From JBCCCJ01 sp039029315 (lineage in GTDB: Bacteria > Bacteroidota > Bacteroidia > J057): 57,237 nucleotides of DNA. The position numbers and the translations under genes are program-made. The stretch is taken from assembly GCA_039029315.1 (NCBI GenBank), contig JBCCGK010000080.1, positions 1 to 57,237 on the forward strand. The letters run 5' to 3'. Below are positions 1 to 7,913 of this stretch, piece by piece (position 1 is the stretch's first letter; the number at the start of each line of letters is the position of its first letter). Under the pieces are notes generated by a model. The model made no database searches and was not told the DNA's origin. It worked only from the letters and a program-made list of their open reading frames with translations.

Positions 1-207
1 CTCCTGCCATGGGTACACATCATGATCTCAAATGCCAAACGATGGATCGATGGCATTTTCCATCATGTCAATCAGAAATATTTTCAGAATTACCTCAATG
101 AATTCTGCTACAAACAAAACCGACGCTACTTCAATGAACGATTATTTGATAGACTGCTAATAGCTGCAGCTACTCTGTATTGGAAACCGGTGTATAGTGC
201 CGGATAA
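1..207 (+). pseudogene. IS1595 (ISXO2-like) transposase, C-terminal fragment cut by the window edge
   Basis: The reading frame is open from base 1 and ends at a TAA at 205-207, giving about 68 residues. The fragment has the signature of the C-terminal part of ISXO2-like DDE transposases: the W-V-H then S-N-A-K-R-W block, the G-x-x-H-H-V-x-x-K-Y-x-x-x-Y-L-N-E-F segment with the final catalytic-region Glu, and the R-R-Y-F...FDRLL tail. These enzymes catalyse cut-and-paste or replicative transposition of IS1595 elements. The 5' part lies outside the window, so whether the gene is intact cannot be judged. It is entered as a fragment for that reason, not because a disabling mutation was seen. No terminal inverted repeat was identified downstream. 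Confidence 0.75.
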
Positions 208-244
208 ACATTAAGAAAAAAAGTATACACCAATGTTCAATTAT

Positions 245-742
245 ATGAAAAAGACGCTCTTGTTCCTCCTCCCTTTTCTAATGTTGAGTCTGACAGCTTC
301 CGCACAGGGATTGCCATCTGTCATCGTGAAGAATCTTTTGGGTGAAAATATCAATGTCAATACCATTGAAAACGGGGAGTACCCAATCGTTCTCAGCTTT
401 TGGGCTACCTGGTGTAAGCCCTGCATTAAAGAACTGAATACCATACAGGATATGTATGAAGACTGGCAAGATGATACAGGCGTAAAGATTATTGCCATTT
501 CTATTGACGATGCCAGAAACGCTTCTCTGGTCGCTCCATTTGTCAATGGCAGAGCGTGGCCATACGATGTGTTCATTGACGAAAATAGCGATCTGAAACG
601 CGCCATGAATGTGGTCAACATTCCGCATGTATTTCTGTTGGACAAAGACAAGCAAGTCGTTTGGCAGCATACTTCCTATGCACCTGGAGATGAAGAAGAG
701 CTGTATGATCAGATTCTGGAGTTGGTAGGGGAAGGAAAATAA
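245..742 (+). CDS. TlpA/ResA-like periplasmic thioredoxin
   Basis: This is a 165-residue exported thiol-disulfide oxidoreductase of the TlpA/AhpC-TSA-like thioredoxin class. Residues 1-21 are a clean Sec signal peptide (MKK, hydrophobic core, ASAQ). The thioredoxin fold follows, with the redox motif WCKPC (Cys57, Cys60) after the usual FWATW lead-in and a cis-proline loop at NIPHVF. An in-frame ATG 12 bases upstream at 233 exists, but MKK at 245 gives the better signal peptide. The role is inferred to be reduction or isomerisation of disulfides in envelope proteins. The many cysteine-paired secreted proteins in this region would be natural clients, but nothing shows a direct link. A strong hairpin follows the gene at 763-810. 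Confidence 0.88.
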   Translation: MKKTLLFLLPFLMLSLTASAQGLPSVIVKNLLGENINVNTIENGEYPIVLSFWATWCKPCIKELNTIQDMYEDWQDDTGVKIIAISIDDARNASLVAPFVNGRAWPYDVFIDENSDLKRAMNVVNIPHVFLLDKDKQVVWQHTSYAPGDEEELYDQILELVGEGK

Positions 743-762
743 GTCTGGACATCTGGCCCTGG

Positions 763-810
763 ATCCACGAGAATTTCTGTTATTTCTCACAAACAGAAAT
801 TCCCGTGGAT
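763..810. terminator. 18-bp hairpin after the thioredoxin gene
   Basis: Bases 763-780 pair with 793-810: ATCCACGAGAATTTCTGT against ACAGAAATTCCCGTGGAT, with one A-C mismatch and a 12-base loop. It lies 21 bases after the stop codon and before the next gene on the same strand. No long T-run follows (the downstream bases are CATTTCATT), so it may work as an mRNA-stabilising hairpin or a weak intrinsic terminator. Confidence 0.7.
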
Positions 811-959
811 CATTTCATTGGTAGAGTACGTATGGTCAAATGATGCTGTCTTTCTCCCTCCTTTGGCATCTGACTTGGTTGCGTTTCCGGTCAAAAATGA
901 GTACATTCTACTGATCTTCTTGACCGGCCCTTAGTCCTCCACGTCCAATTCCCTCTCCC

Positions 960-1892
960 ATGAATTCAACGCTACGATTTGTTTCGGTTTGCCTCGCCTT
1001 CTTTTTCATGTGTTCCCTGATCGGTCAGACAACTGTCTCTTTGTCTCTCTATGATCAAACAGACAATGAGGCACCAAGCCTTCTCAAGGATACTACTTTC
1101 TGGATCCAATCTGAGAATGAGATTGAGACCGTTCTTGAACAGATGAATGTGCCTCAAGCTGGAGACAAGCAAGGAGGAGAAATCATCATTGAATCAGAGT
1201 ATATACATGCCGAAGGCCCACAACTCTTGCGCCAACGAATCGAACATGCACAGGCCTTTCTCGGCGTCGAAATTGAAACCAGTACGCATGGCGGCTCCCG
1301 TATTCTCCAAATCATTGACCAACCCGCACAAGAAGCGCGCCTCAAAGTAGATGATATCATCATTCAGGCTGACCTTGCGGAAATTCAGTCTTCAGCGGAC
1401 CTCCTGAATTTCGTTCGTAGTCACTCGCCTGGAGATGTGGTCAAAATTACCTTCCTTCGCCGTGGCAAAAAGCGTAAAACCACAGCTGTGTTGGGGGGAT
1501 CGAATATTGTATATTATGATGAGATCGTCGTTGGCTCTCAAATCAGGATGCAGGTTACCATCAAGAAAAGCACACCTATTACAGTGAATACTGCCAGCAC
1601 AGGGGAAGGATTTTCACAGTATCCCTTGCTCTCATTGAATGAATTTCAGCTCTATCCCAATCCTAATCAGGGACGATTTAATCTGCAAGCAGAATTAAAG
1701 GAGAAAGGAGATGCAACTGTAAGGATTTTCAACTACTCCGGTCAGGAAATCTACCGAAAAACACTTACTCCCGCTACCCTTCATGTTGCAGAGGAGTTTA
1801 ATCTACACTCTTCTCTCAGTCAAGGGGTATATCTTCTCCAATTTGTTCAATATGAACAAGCCATTACAGAACGATTGGTTGTAGTGGATTGA
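960..1892 (+). CDS. Secreted PDZ-domain protein with T9SS type A sorting domain
   Basis: The protein has 310 residues. Residues 1-22 form a signal peptide ending near LIGQ. A central PDZ domain covers about 98-180, with the FLGVEIE carboxylate-binding-loop-like entry and a typical A-x-x-A-x-L-K-x-x-D-x-I-I-x-A-D region. The C-terminal ~80 residues are a T9SS type A sorting domain (YPNPNQGRFN, later GVYLLQF). The gene product is therefore expected to cross the outer membrane by type IX secretion and be released or anchored at the surface. There is no trypsin-like or other protease domain next to the PDZ, which is unusual for exported PDZ proteins; the PDZ probably binds peptides or partner C-termini. 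The region between PDZ and sorting domain (180-230) is short and unassigned. Confidence 0.85.
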   Translation: MNSTLRFVSVCLAFFFMCSLIGQTTVSLSLYDQTDNEAPSLLKDTTFWIQSENEIETVLEQMNVPQAGDKQGGEIIIESEYIHAEGPQLLRQRIEHAQAFLGVEIETSTHGGSRILQIIDQPAQEARLKVDDIIIQADLAEIQSSADLLNFVRSHSPGDVVKITFLRRGKKRKTTAVLGGSNIVYYDEIVVGSQIRMQVTIKKSTPITVNTASTGEGFSQYPLLSLNEFQLYPNPNQGRFNLQAELKEKGDATVRIFNYSGQEIYRKTLTPATLHVAEEFNLHSSLSQGVYLLQFVQYEQAITERLVVVD

Positions 1893-1905
1893 AGAACTGT
1901 CCTTG

Positions 1906-2063
1906 AGACTGTTTTGGAATCTGTGCTGAGAATGTTTAGGGTGTATTTTTTTCTCAGACAAGGCCCTTTTTTGTTCTCATAGTGAGGCTATGGGAACAAA
2001 AAAGACGCAGAATGAGGAAAAAAGACGCATACAAAAAATAAGTGACAAATGTTCAAACAGTCA
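1906..2063. mobile_element. MITE-like palindromic element, copy 1 (158 bp, terminal inverted repeats)
   Basis: The left end is AGACTGTTTTGGAAT and the right end is TTCAAACAGTC followed by A, which are imperfect inverted repeats. The interior is a long quasi-palindrome around 1965-2008, where a CTTTTTTGTTCTCATAG arm faces CTATGGGAACAAAAAAG. The right flank is CTTAG (2064-2068) and the left flank is CCTTG. The first ~95 bases are closely similar to 57147-57237 at the other end of the window. It sits between two convergent genes, so it may also act as a bidirectional terminator. It has no coding capacity of its own. Short open frames through it are artefacts. Confidence 0.65.
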
Positions 2064-2115
2064 CTTAGTTCCCTTTTTCTCAAGAAAGCTTATAGAAACG
2101 AAACCAAGGCAGGTT

Positions 2116-3168
2116 CTAATCAACGGTCTTACGGGAGGTATAGGAACCATGAATCCAGCCTTCGTTCTCTTCGTGCTGGACTTTGTACCAGTAGTCATTG
2201 TTCCTGCCAACTTGAACCTTGTCGCCGACTTCAAGGACTACACACACATCTCCGGCTTTGAGTTCCGTGATTTTGCTTTCGGAGTTTGAATCGGGACTAT
2301 GGTATACGGGGGCGGAAGCCTCTGTGATTTGCAAGTGATTCTGCATTGCTTGCCTGGCGTGCGAAGCCGATTGTTCCCTGGAAGAGGATTTGGGGAGAAG
2401 TTGATCATCAACAGTCTTCAGCTCCTCTTGTACCATATCCAATAGTTGGGACTCCTTAAAGGATTCATCAGACAATATTTCTTCTAGTCGGGTCTTTTTG
2501 ACATCCAGATCTTTGGCCTGTTTGGCTATGTGATATCTGAGGGCCAATTGCACATCGTCCTGAGAGAAACTCAACACATTGGCTCTTCGAATCCAGCCTT
2601 TCTTTTTCTTTTCACGATTGGACACATGCAACCAGTCCTTATAAGTAAGGCTCATGCTATCTTCTATGACAACAATGATTTCTCCTTTCTCAAGCTTATC
2701 CTCCCGAAGTGTCATCAGATCAGGTCGGCGATAGATCTCTACTTCATTGGTGATGGCCGCCAGGATGGCATATCTCTCAAAGAGGTATTCATGAACCCAG
2801 CCGATTTCTCCATCCTTGAGGCGAACCTTCATATAGGTTCTGTTTTCTTTTTCGATCTCCACCGTTTCATCCAACAGCTCTACTCGCTCGCCATAAACAA
2901 TGGGAATGATATAGTTGTTTTCACCATCTTTGGTTTTTTCATGAATCCCTGGCTCCTGTCGCAGACCCGCAAATGGCCATACACAGGTAGCAGCCTGATC
3001 TCTGGAAATGCCATCTGGTTCTTGAGAAGGTAGTTCTGTCAGAGGTTCAAACTTAGGCGTTTCTGCCTGAGAGTTCACAGAACAAGCATACCACCCTCCA
3101 GTGACCAGCAGTAACGCAACTCCTGTTGCGAAGACTCTCCAGAAGACAGAAACAGACGTCTTAAGCAT
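2116..3168 (-). CDS. Membrane-anchored protein with three SH3b-like domains
   Basis: The protein has 350 residues from the ATG at 3168. A frame 18 codons longer exists (ATG at 3222), but the shorter form places the hydrophobic N-terminus directly at the start (residues 6-26). Three bacterial SH3-like segments are visible: about 70-135, ending G-E-I-G-W-V-H; about 140-205, ending K-K-G-W-I-R-R; and about 290-345, ending E-G-W-I-H-G. A charged helical linker lies between the second and third. SH3b domains usually bind peptides or cell-wall components. With no enzyme domain, this is probably an envelope-anchored binding or sensory protein facing the periplasm. A Cys follows the hydrophobic stretch (W-Y-A-C) but the lipobox is poor. 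Confidence 0.7.
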   Translation of the reverse strand: MLKTSVSVFWRVFATGVALLLVTGGWYACSVNSQAETPKFEPLTELPSQEPDGISRDQAATCVWPFAGLRQEPGIHEKTKDGENNYIIPIVYGERVELLDETVEIEKENRTYMKVRLKDGEIGWVHEYLFERYAILAAITNEVEIYRRPDLMTLREDKLEKGEIIVVIEDSMSLTYKDWLHVSNREKKKKGWIRRANVLSFSQDDVQLALRYHIAKQAKDLDVKKTRLEEILSDESFKESQLLDMVQEELKTVDDQLLPKSSSREQSASHARQAMQNHLQITEASAPVYHSPDSNSESKITELKAGDVCVVLEVGDKVQVGRNNDYWYKVQHEENEGWIHGSYTSRKTVD

Positions 3169-3529
3169 AAGATTTAATCCTCTAGTGATATGCAATTTAT
3201 GTGTTCTACTCCTTTTTTTCAAAGGATTTTTCCATCGTTCAATCGATATGCTTGGAAAAATTAGATGTGAATCCGGGATTTGAAGAGATAATTGTCAATT
3301 TTTGAACGTGCTTATGGGAGAATTAGTATGTTGCGGGGCAAGAATCTCTGGTTGAGAAGAGAACAAATACCTACTTGTCATTTGCCGAAATATAGGAAAA
3401 GAACAGTCCCAGGAGCGGATTTTTGACGGGAAGGACGAGACTCAATCCTGTTGCTGCTGTGAAGGAGAAGGCAGAAAGCATAGAATTCAACTCATCATTA
3501 CAAATCCCATTCTTATTCTTCATTTTCAT
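3169..3529. other. Intergenic region, 361 bp, divergent genes
   Basis: This is the shared upstream region of the SH3b gene (leftward) and the acyltransferase gene (rightward). It must hold promoters for both, but I see no convincing TAnnTTTG element in either direction and no repeat or convincing small gene. Confidence 0.5.
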
Positions 3530-4168
3530 ATGTCAAGCTTGATCATCGTTGGAGCAGGAGGATTTGCCAAAGAAGTTGCCTGGTTGATTTCAGACTACAA
3601 CAGGCAAACACAGGAGCATGCCTACAACTTATTGGGATTTGTTGGCGATCCATCCACCAATTTCCGGGGACGCCCATCGGTCCTGGGCAATGATGACTGG
3701 GTCTTTTCGCACTTGTCTCCTGATATTCACTATGTGATTGCCATTGGCAATTCTATGGCTCGCAAAACCCTTGCACAGAAGTATCAGACACAGCATTTCA
3801 GCCCGAAAAGCCTGGTCCATCCAAGCGTACATATGTCTGACTCGGTCCAGCTTGGCACGGGAAGCATCATTTGTGCGGGGAGTACCCTCACCACCGATAT
3901 CGAGATTGGCCAACATGTGATTATCAATTTGCATTGTACGGTGGGACATGACAGTCGTATTGAAGATTTCTGCACACTATCTCCCGGTGTCCATATAAGT
4001 GGGGGTGTACATATCGGTCAATGTTGCGAGATTGGGACAGGGGCCGTAATCCTTCCAGGGATCAAGATTGGAAACAATTGCCGGATCGGTGCAGGAGCTG
4101 TGGTGACCAAAGAGCTAGCAGCAGGGAAGACATATGTAGGAATTCCTGCCAGGGAAATATCTAGCTAA
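3530..4168 (+). CDS. NeuD/PglD-family sugar O- or N-acyltransferase
   Basis: The protein has 212 residues. The N-terminal ~80 residues are a small Rossmann-like PglD_N domain (LIIVGAGGFAKEVAWLI), and residues ~85-210 are a left-handed beta-helix of hexapeptide repeats. Within the helix, HCTVGHDSRIED supplies the likely catalytic His, followed by the CxIGTGAVILPG and GAGAVVTKEL repeats. Relatives acetylate nucleotide-linked or glycan sugars such as sialic acid and bacillosamine precursors. The specific substrate cannot be read from the sequence, as no other glycan-modification genes are adjacent. The mannose-1-phosphate guanylyltransferase lies only 2 kb away on the other strand. The next gene, recG, begins 42 bases downstream on the same strand. 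Confidence 0.85.
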   Translation: MSSLIIVGAGGFAKEVAWLISDYNRQTQEHAYNLLGFVGDPSTNFRGRPSVLGNDDWVFSHLSPDIHYVIAIGNSMARKTLAQKYQTQHFSPKSLVHPSVHMSDSVQLGTGSIICAGSTLTTDIEIGQHVIINLHCTVGHDSRIEDFCTLSPGVHISGGVHIGQCCEIGTGAVILPGIKIGNNCRIGAGAVVTKELAAGKTYVGIPAREISS

Positions 4169-4210
4169 CCCCGGATTGTGATTATCCGCCAGAGGTTCTA
4201 ATTTTGGGTG

Positions 4211-6313
4211 ATGCATCCATTTTGGCAAACTGATATCACCTATCTCAAGCGTGTTGGTCCCAAGCGAGCGGAACTGCTAGGGAAGGAATGTAATATTCAT
4301 ACCTTTCTTGACCTTCTCGCCTATTACCCAAGAAAGTATGTTGATCGTAGTCGGGTAAGCAAAGTCAGAGACCTCAGACAATCTCTCTCCCATGTGAGTC
4401 TTGTTGGTCGAATCACCCATTTTAGTTTGTCTTCTACCAAAAAAGGTCGAAAAATCCTGACAGCTACCTTTTCAGATGGCAGTGGCAATCTAGAACTTAC
4501 CTGGTTTCAAGGCATCAAGTGGATTCAAAATAGTCTCAAAATCGGGGAAGAAATTGCAGTCTTTGGCAAACCCAATCTCTACAATGGACAATGGCAGATC
4601 ACGCATCCGGAGATGGATCACCTCAAAGCCGAAACAGGTGCACGAAGTACAGGTCAAATTGTTCCATTTTACCCATCAACAGAAAAACTCTCTCGCATAG
4701 GGTTGGATTCAAGAGGGATTCGAACCATCATGCATAATCTACTTGAATTGGGGCAGATTCATTTCGAAGAAACCCTCAATCAAGAGATTTGTGATCAATA
4801 TCAATTACTCGGAAGAAGTCAGGCTTTGATGAATGTACATTTTCCGGAGAACTATGACATGCTCAACCGAGCATTGCGCCGCTTGAAGTTTGAGGAGTTT
4901 TTCTTTTTTCAACTCCTGTTGGCGCGCAAAAGGAAATATAGCCGGAACACCAACCAAAGTATGCCTTTTCCCAAAATTGGTGCGTATTTCCATGATTTTT
5001 TTAACCATCATATGCCATTTGAGCTGACAGCTGCCCAAAAACGAGTTCTGAAAGAAATTCGCAAAGATCTTGGACGGGCCATTCAGATGAATCGCTTGGT
5101 GCAGGGAGATGTCGGCAGTGGAAAAACCATGGTGGCCTTCATGAGTATGTTGATAGCAAAAGACAATGGATTCCAGTCAGCCATCATGGCTCCTACGGCC
5201 ATCCTGGCGGATCAACATTATCAAAAAATCACCAAAATGGCCGAAAAGGTGGGTATCACCACCAGGTTGATCGTTGGTGGCCAGCGAAAAAAACAACGAA
5301 CGGAAATACTGGAGAGCATTGCCAGCGGAGAAGCAGATATTGTCATTGGTACCCATGCGATCATTGAAGATACGGTCAAGTTTCATCGGCTCGGCCTGGT
5401 AGTCGTGGATGAACAGCATAAATTCGGTGTGGTCCAGCGGTCCAAGCTATGGCACAAAGCCGATCCTTTTCCTCACAATCTGATCATGACAGCAACTCCG
5501 ATTCCCAGAACGCTGGCCATGACCCTCTATGGAGATGTGGATGTCTCTGTGATTGACGAACTCCCCCCTGGCAGGAAACCTATCCAGACGCTGGTATTCA
5601 AAGAATCCAAGCGACTGGAAGTCTTTGGGTTTATCAGAAAGGAAATTGCGAAAGGAAGACAGGTATATGTTGTCTATCCATTGGTAGAAGAATCCGAAAA
5701 ACTTGACCTTTTGGCTGCTGAAAAAGGAGCAGAACTATTGGAAAGACATTTTGCCGAATTTCGAGTTGGTCTGGTTCATGGCAAGATGAAAGCTGGTGCC
5801 AAAGACATAGAGATGGAGCGTTTTGTCAATAAAAAAGCGCAAATTCTGGTTTCGACCACTGTGATAGAGGTGGGAGTAGATGTTCCAAATGCGACCATCA
5901 TGGTGATCGAAAATGCAGAGAGATTCGGCTTGTCTCAGCTTCACCAATTGAGAGGAAGAGTTGGTCGAGGAGATCACCAATCCTATTGTATCCTGATGTC
6001 TGGCTATAAAGTCTCAAGTGATGGGAAAAAACGCTTACAGGCAATGAAAGATACCACAGATGGGTTCAAGATATCCGAAATAGATTTGGAGTTACGGGGT
6101 CCGGGAGATTTTCTTGGTACACGCCAAAGCGGACTTCCAGAATTTCAACTCGCCAATATTGTCGAAGATCAGGAGTTGCTCCAACAGGCAAGGGAAGCTG
6201 CATTCTTTCTCACGGAAGAAGATCCGCAGCTACAACTTCCCAAGCATTTGGCCATCAAGGCCAACTTTACCCGATATGCGCGGAAACATATATCTTTGGG
6301 AACGGTTGCTTGA
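4211..6313 (+). CDS. recG: ATP-dependent DNA helicase RecG
   Basis: The protein is 700 residues from the ATG at 4211; a GTG lies one codon upstream at 4208. It has full RecG architecture: an N-terminal wedge/OB domain (about 1-160, with YYPRKYVDRS and the OB strand region), then the two superfamily 2 helicase lobes. The Walker A motif is GDVGSGKT at about 299-306 (Lys305), the DExH box is DEQH at 400-403, and motif III is MTATPIPRTLA. A Q-L-x-Q-L-R-G-R-V-G-R-G motif VI and the TRG-like helical hairpin (GDFLGTRQSG) follow. RecG remodels stalled replication forks and Holliday junctions. Length and motifs are normal, so it should be functional. It ends 79 bases from the convergent guanylyltransferase gene. 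Confidence 0.97.
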   Translation: MHPFWQTDITYLKRVGPKRAELLGKECNIHTFLDLLAYYPRKYVDRSRVSKVRDLRQSLSHVSLVGRITHFSLSSTKKGRKILTATFSDGSGNLELTWFQGIKWIQNSLKIGEEIAVFGKPNLYNGQWQITHPEMDHLKAETGARSTGQIVPFYPSTEKLSRIGLDSRGIRTIMHNLLELGQIHFEETLNQEICDQYQLLGRSQALMNVHFPENYDMLNRALRRLKFEEFFFFQLLLARKRKYSRNTNQSMPFPKIGAYFHDFFNHHMPFELTAAQKRVLKEIRKDLGRAIQMNRLVQGDVGSGKTMVAFMSMLIAKDNGFQSAIMAPTAILADQHYQKITKMAEKVGITTRLIVGGQRKKQRTEILESIASGEADIVIGTHAIIEDTVKFHRLGLVVVDEQHKFGVVQRSKLWHKADPFPHNLIMTATPIPRTLAMTLYGDVDVSVIDELPPGRKPIQTLVFKESKRLEVFGFIRKEIAKGRQVYVVYPLVEESEKLDLLAAEKGAELLERHFAEFRVGLVHGKMKAGAKDIEMERFVNKKAQILVSTTVIEVGVDVPNATIMVIENAERFGLSQLHQLRGRVGRGDHQSYCILMSGYKVSSDGKKRLQAMKDTTDGFKISEIDLELRGPGDFLGTRQSGLPEFQLANIVEDQELLQQAREAAFFLTEEDPQLQLPKHLAIKANFTRYARKHISLGTVA

Positions 6314-6392
6314 CAAGCTGACTCCAGGGTTTCTCTTACTTCTTCTTCTGTTGTTGCTATCGCTATTCTGGTCTTCCTGACCTTCTCTGGCC

Positions 6393-7475
6393 TTACACAT
6401 AGGCGCTCTGCGTAAGCTTGAGGTCCCCGACAATTTCTTTGATAAACTGTTCTTCTTCTTTTTTGCAAATCAGCAAGGCGTCTCCAGTATCTACCACAAT
6501 AAAGCCTTCCAATCCTTTCAGAACAATCAATTTTTCTGGATTGGTGGACTGGATCACATTGTTGAAGCTCTCATAAACGATCACCTTGCCATGAGCTGTA
6601 TTTTCCAGGTAGTCCTTTTCAGAATTGGTGTGAACAGATCCCCAGGTTCCAAGATCACTCCACCCAAAATCGCCTGGAATGACATGCACATTGCTGGCTT
6701 TCTCCATGATGCCATAATCGATGGAGATGTTTTTGCAAATCCCATAGACACGAGCGATTTCGCTGGCTTCTTCAGAGGAATAATAGGCCTCGGCCATCCC
6801 AGAGAATAATTCTGCCATATCGGGAAGATGCGAGGCAAAGGCAGATAAGATAGTCGTGGCTGAAAATAAAAATATACCACCATTCCAGACATAATCCCCA
6901 CTTTCCAAAAAGGATTGTGCCACTTCGAGATTGGGTTTTTCAGTAAATGTCTTGACCCGATAATACCCATTCTCCTCCTGATCTTCCAGATATTGGATAT
7001 AGCCATATCCTGTATCAGGCCGGGTAGGCGTAATCCCCAATGTCATGATCATTTCTTGCTCAGAACAGGCTTTGAGACCCATGATGATTTTTTCCTGAAA
7101 TACCTCTTCTCGCTCAATCATATGATCAGCCGGAGCCACCACAAAGACAGCTTCAGGATTGATTTTGTTGATTTTGTAACTGGCATAGGCGATGCAGGGA
7201 GCCGTATTTCGTCCAACAGGTTCCAACAAGATCTGATCATCTTTCAAAGCGGGTAACTGCTCCTTTACCAGATCAAAATAGCGCGCATTGGTCACCACAT
7301 AGATATTCTCTACCGGAACAAAAGAGGTATACCTGTCCATGGTTTCCTGGATCAAGCTTTTTCCCCGGTTGAGGATGTCGTGAAATTGCTTGGGAAAGGT
7401 CGTGCGGCTCATAGGCCAGAAGCGGCTGCCAATGCCGCCAGCCATGATGATGATATAGGTATTTTTATGGTCCAT
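6393..7475 (-). CDS. manC: Mannose-1-phosphate guanylyltransferase
   Basis: The protein is 360 residues from the ATG at 7475. The nucleotidyltransferase signature GGIGSRFWPMSR with FPKQF is at the N-terminus (about residues 10-28). Further family motifs are E-P-V-G-R-N-T-A-P, P-A-D-H, F-x-E-K-P and W-N-G-G-I-F. It makes GDP-mannose from mannose-1-phosphate and GTP, feeding polysaccharide, lipopolysaccharide and GDP-fucose synthesis. It lacks the C-terminal cupin isomerase of bifunctional enzymes, as is usual in Bacteroidota. A longer frame reaches 7553, but a perfect TAnnTTTG element on the minus strand at 7538-7531 lies inside that extension, so initiation at 7475 is preferred. Confidence 0.92.
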   Translation of the reverse strand: MDHKNTYIIIMAGGIGSRFWPMSRTTFPKQFHDILNRGKSLIQETMDRYTSFVPVENIYVVTNARYFDLVKEQLPALKDDQILLEPVGRNTAPCIAYASYKINKINPEAVFVVAPADHMIEREEVFQEKIIMGLKACSEQEMIMTLGITPTRPDTGYGYIQYLEDQEENGYYRVKTFTEKPNLEVAQSFLESGDYVWNGGIFLFSATTILSAFASHLPDMAELFSGMAEAYYSSEEASEIARVYGICKNISIDYGIMEKASNVHVIPGDFGWSDLGTWGSVHTNSEKDYLENTAHGKVIVYESFNNVIQSTNPEKLIVLKGLEGFIVVDTGDALLICKKEEEQFIKEIVGDLKLTQSAYV

Positions 7476-7530
7476 ATTCAGGTAGTGTATTTGCCAGGAA
7501 AAGAAAGGGCCCCTCTTCGTAAAATCAGCG

Positions 7531-7538
7531 CAAAGGTA
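7531..7538 (-). promoter_or_regulatory. Bacteroidota -7 element upstream of manC
   Basis: Read on the minus strand this is TACCTTTG, an exact match to TAnnTTTG. It would place the transcript start near 7525 and leave a leader of about 50 bases before the ATG at 7475. A -33 TTTG at the usual 19-21 base spacing is not present; the nearest is 14 bases away. The call rests on the -7 box alone. Confidence 0.45.
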
Positions 7539-7553
7539 CAGATTTAGATTCAC

Positions 7554-7913
7554 AAAATCATTTAAGACCTTGACATTCCTATCAATTGAATTCTTCTATT
7601 CCTGATTCTGTTCTACCAGTTTTCGTAGTATTGGATTGTCCAGCTCTTACATCGTTTTTTTTCACCTCATCAGGATCAGGAAGATCTATTGGGCTTCTCA
7701 GGTCCCCTCTCTTTCAAAAAGCCTTTCATTCCTTTTTTTCTATTACATCCTCTTTCCAGGCGAGTAGAACAATGCCTATTCGAAACTTACATGACTGGCG
7801 GTATTTGCTATAGCGATTGGTAATTTTACTCTACACAAATTGCATTAACCGAAATACATGGCCAATAAAGGATTGTACACTTCTTTTTCCTTGTTCAATT
7901 CAACACAGCTTAC
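7554..7913. other. Intergenic region, 360 bp, upstream of the giant PKD gene
   Basis: It is AT-rich and carries no convincing gene. A 75-codon open frame at 7586-7813 has no recognisable domain and low-complexity Phe/Ser content, and I do not accept it. The promoter of the 14.85-kb gene must lie here. I see only weak partial matches to TAnnTTTG, such as TAATTTTA at 7821-7828. Confidence 0.5.

Noticed and set aside
1990..2289. 99-codon frame after the PDZ gene
   Set aside because: It starts inside the palindromic repeat element and then runs antisense through the SH3b gene.
7586..7813. Possible 75-residue gene before the giant PKD gene
   Set aside because: Low-complexity Ser/Phe content, no domain, no start signal, in a region expected to hold the promoter.
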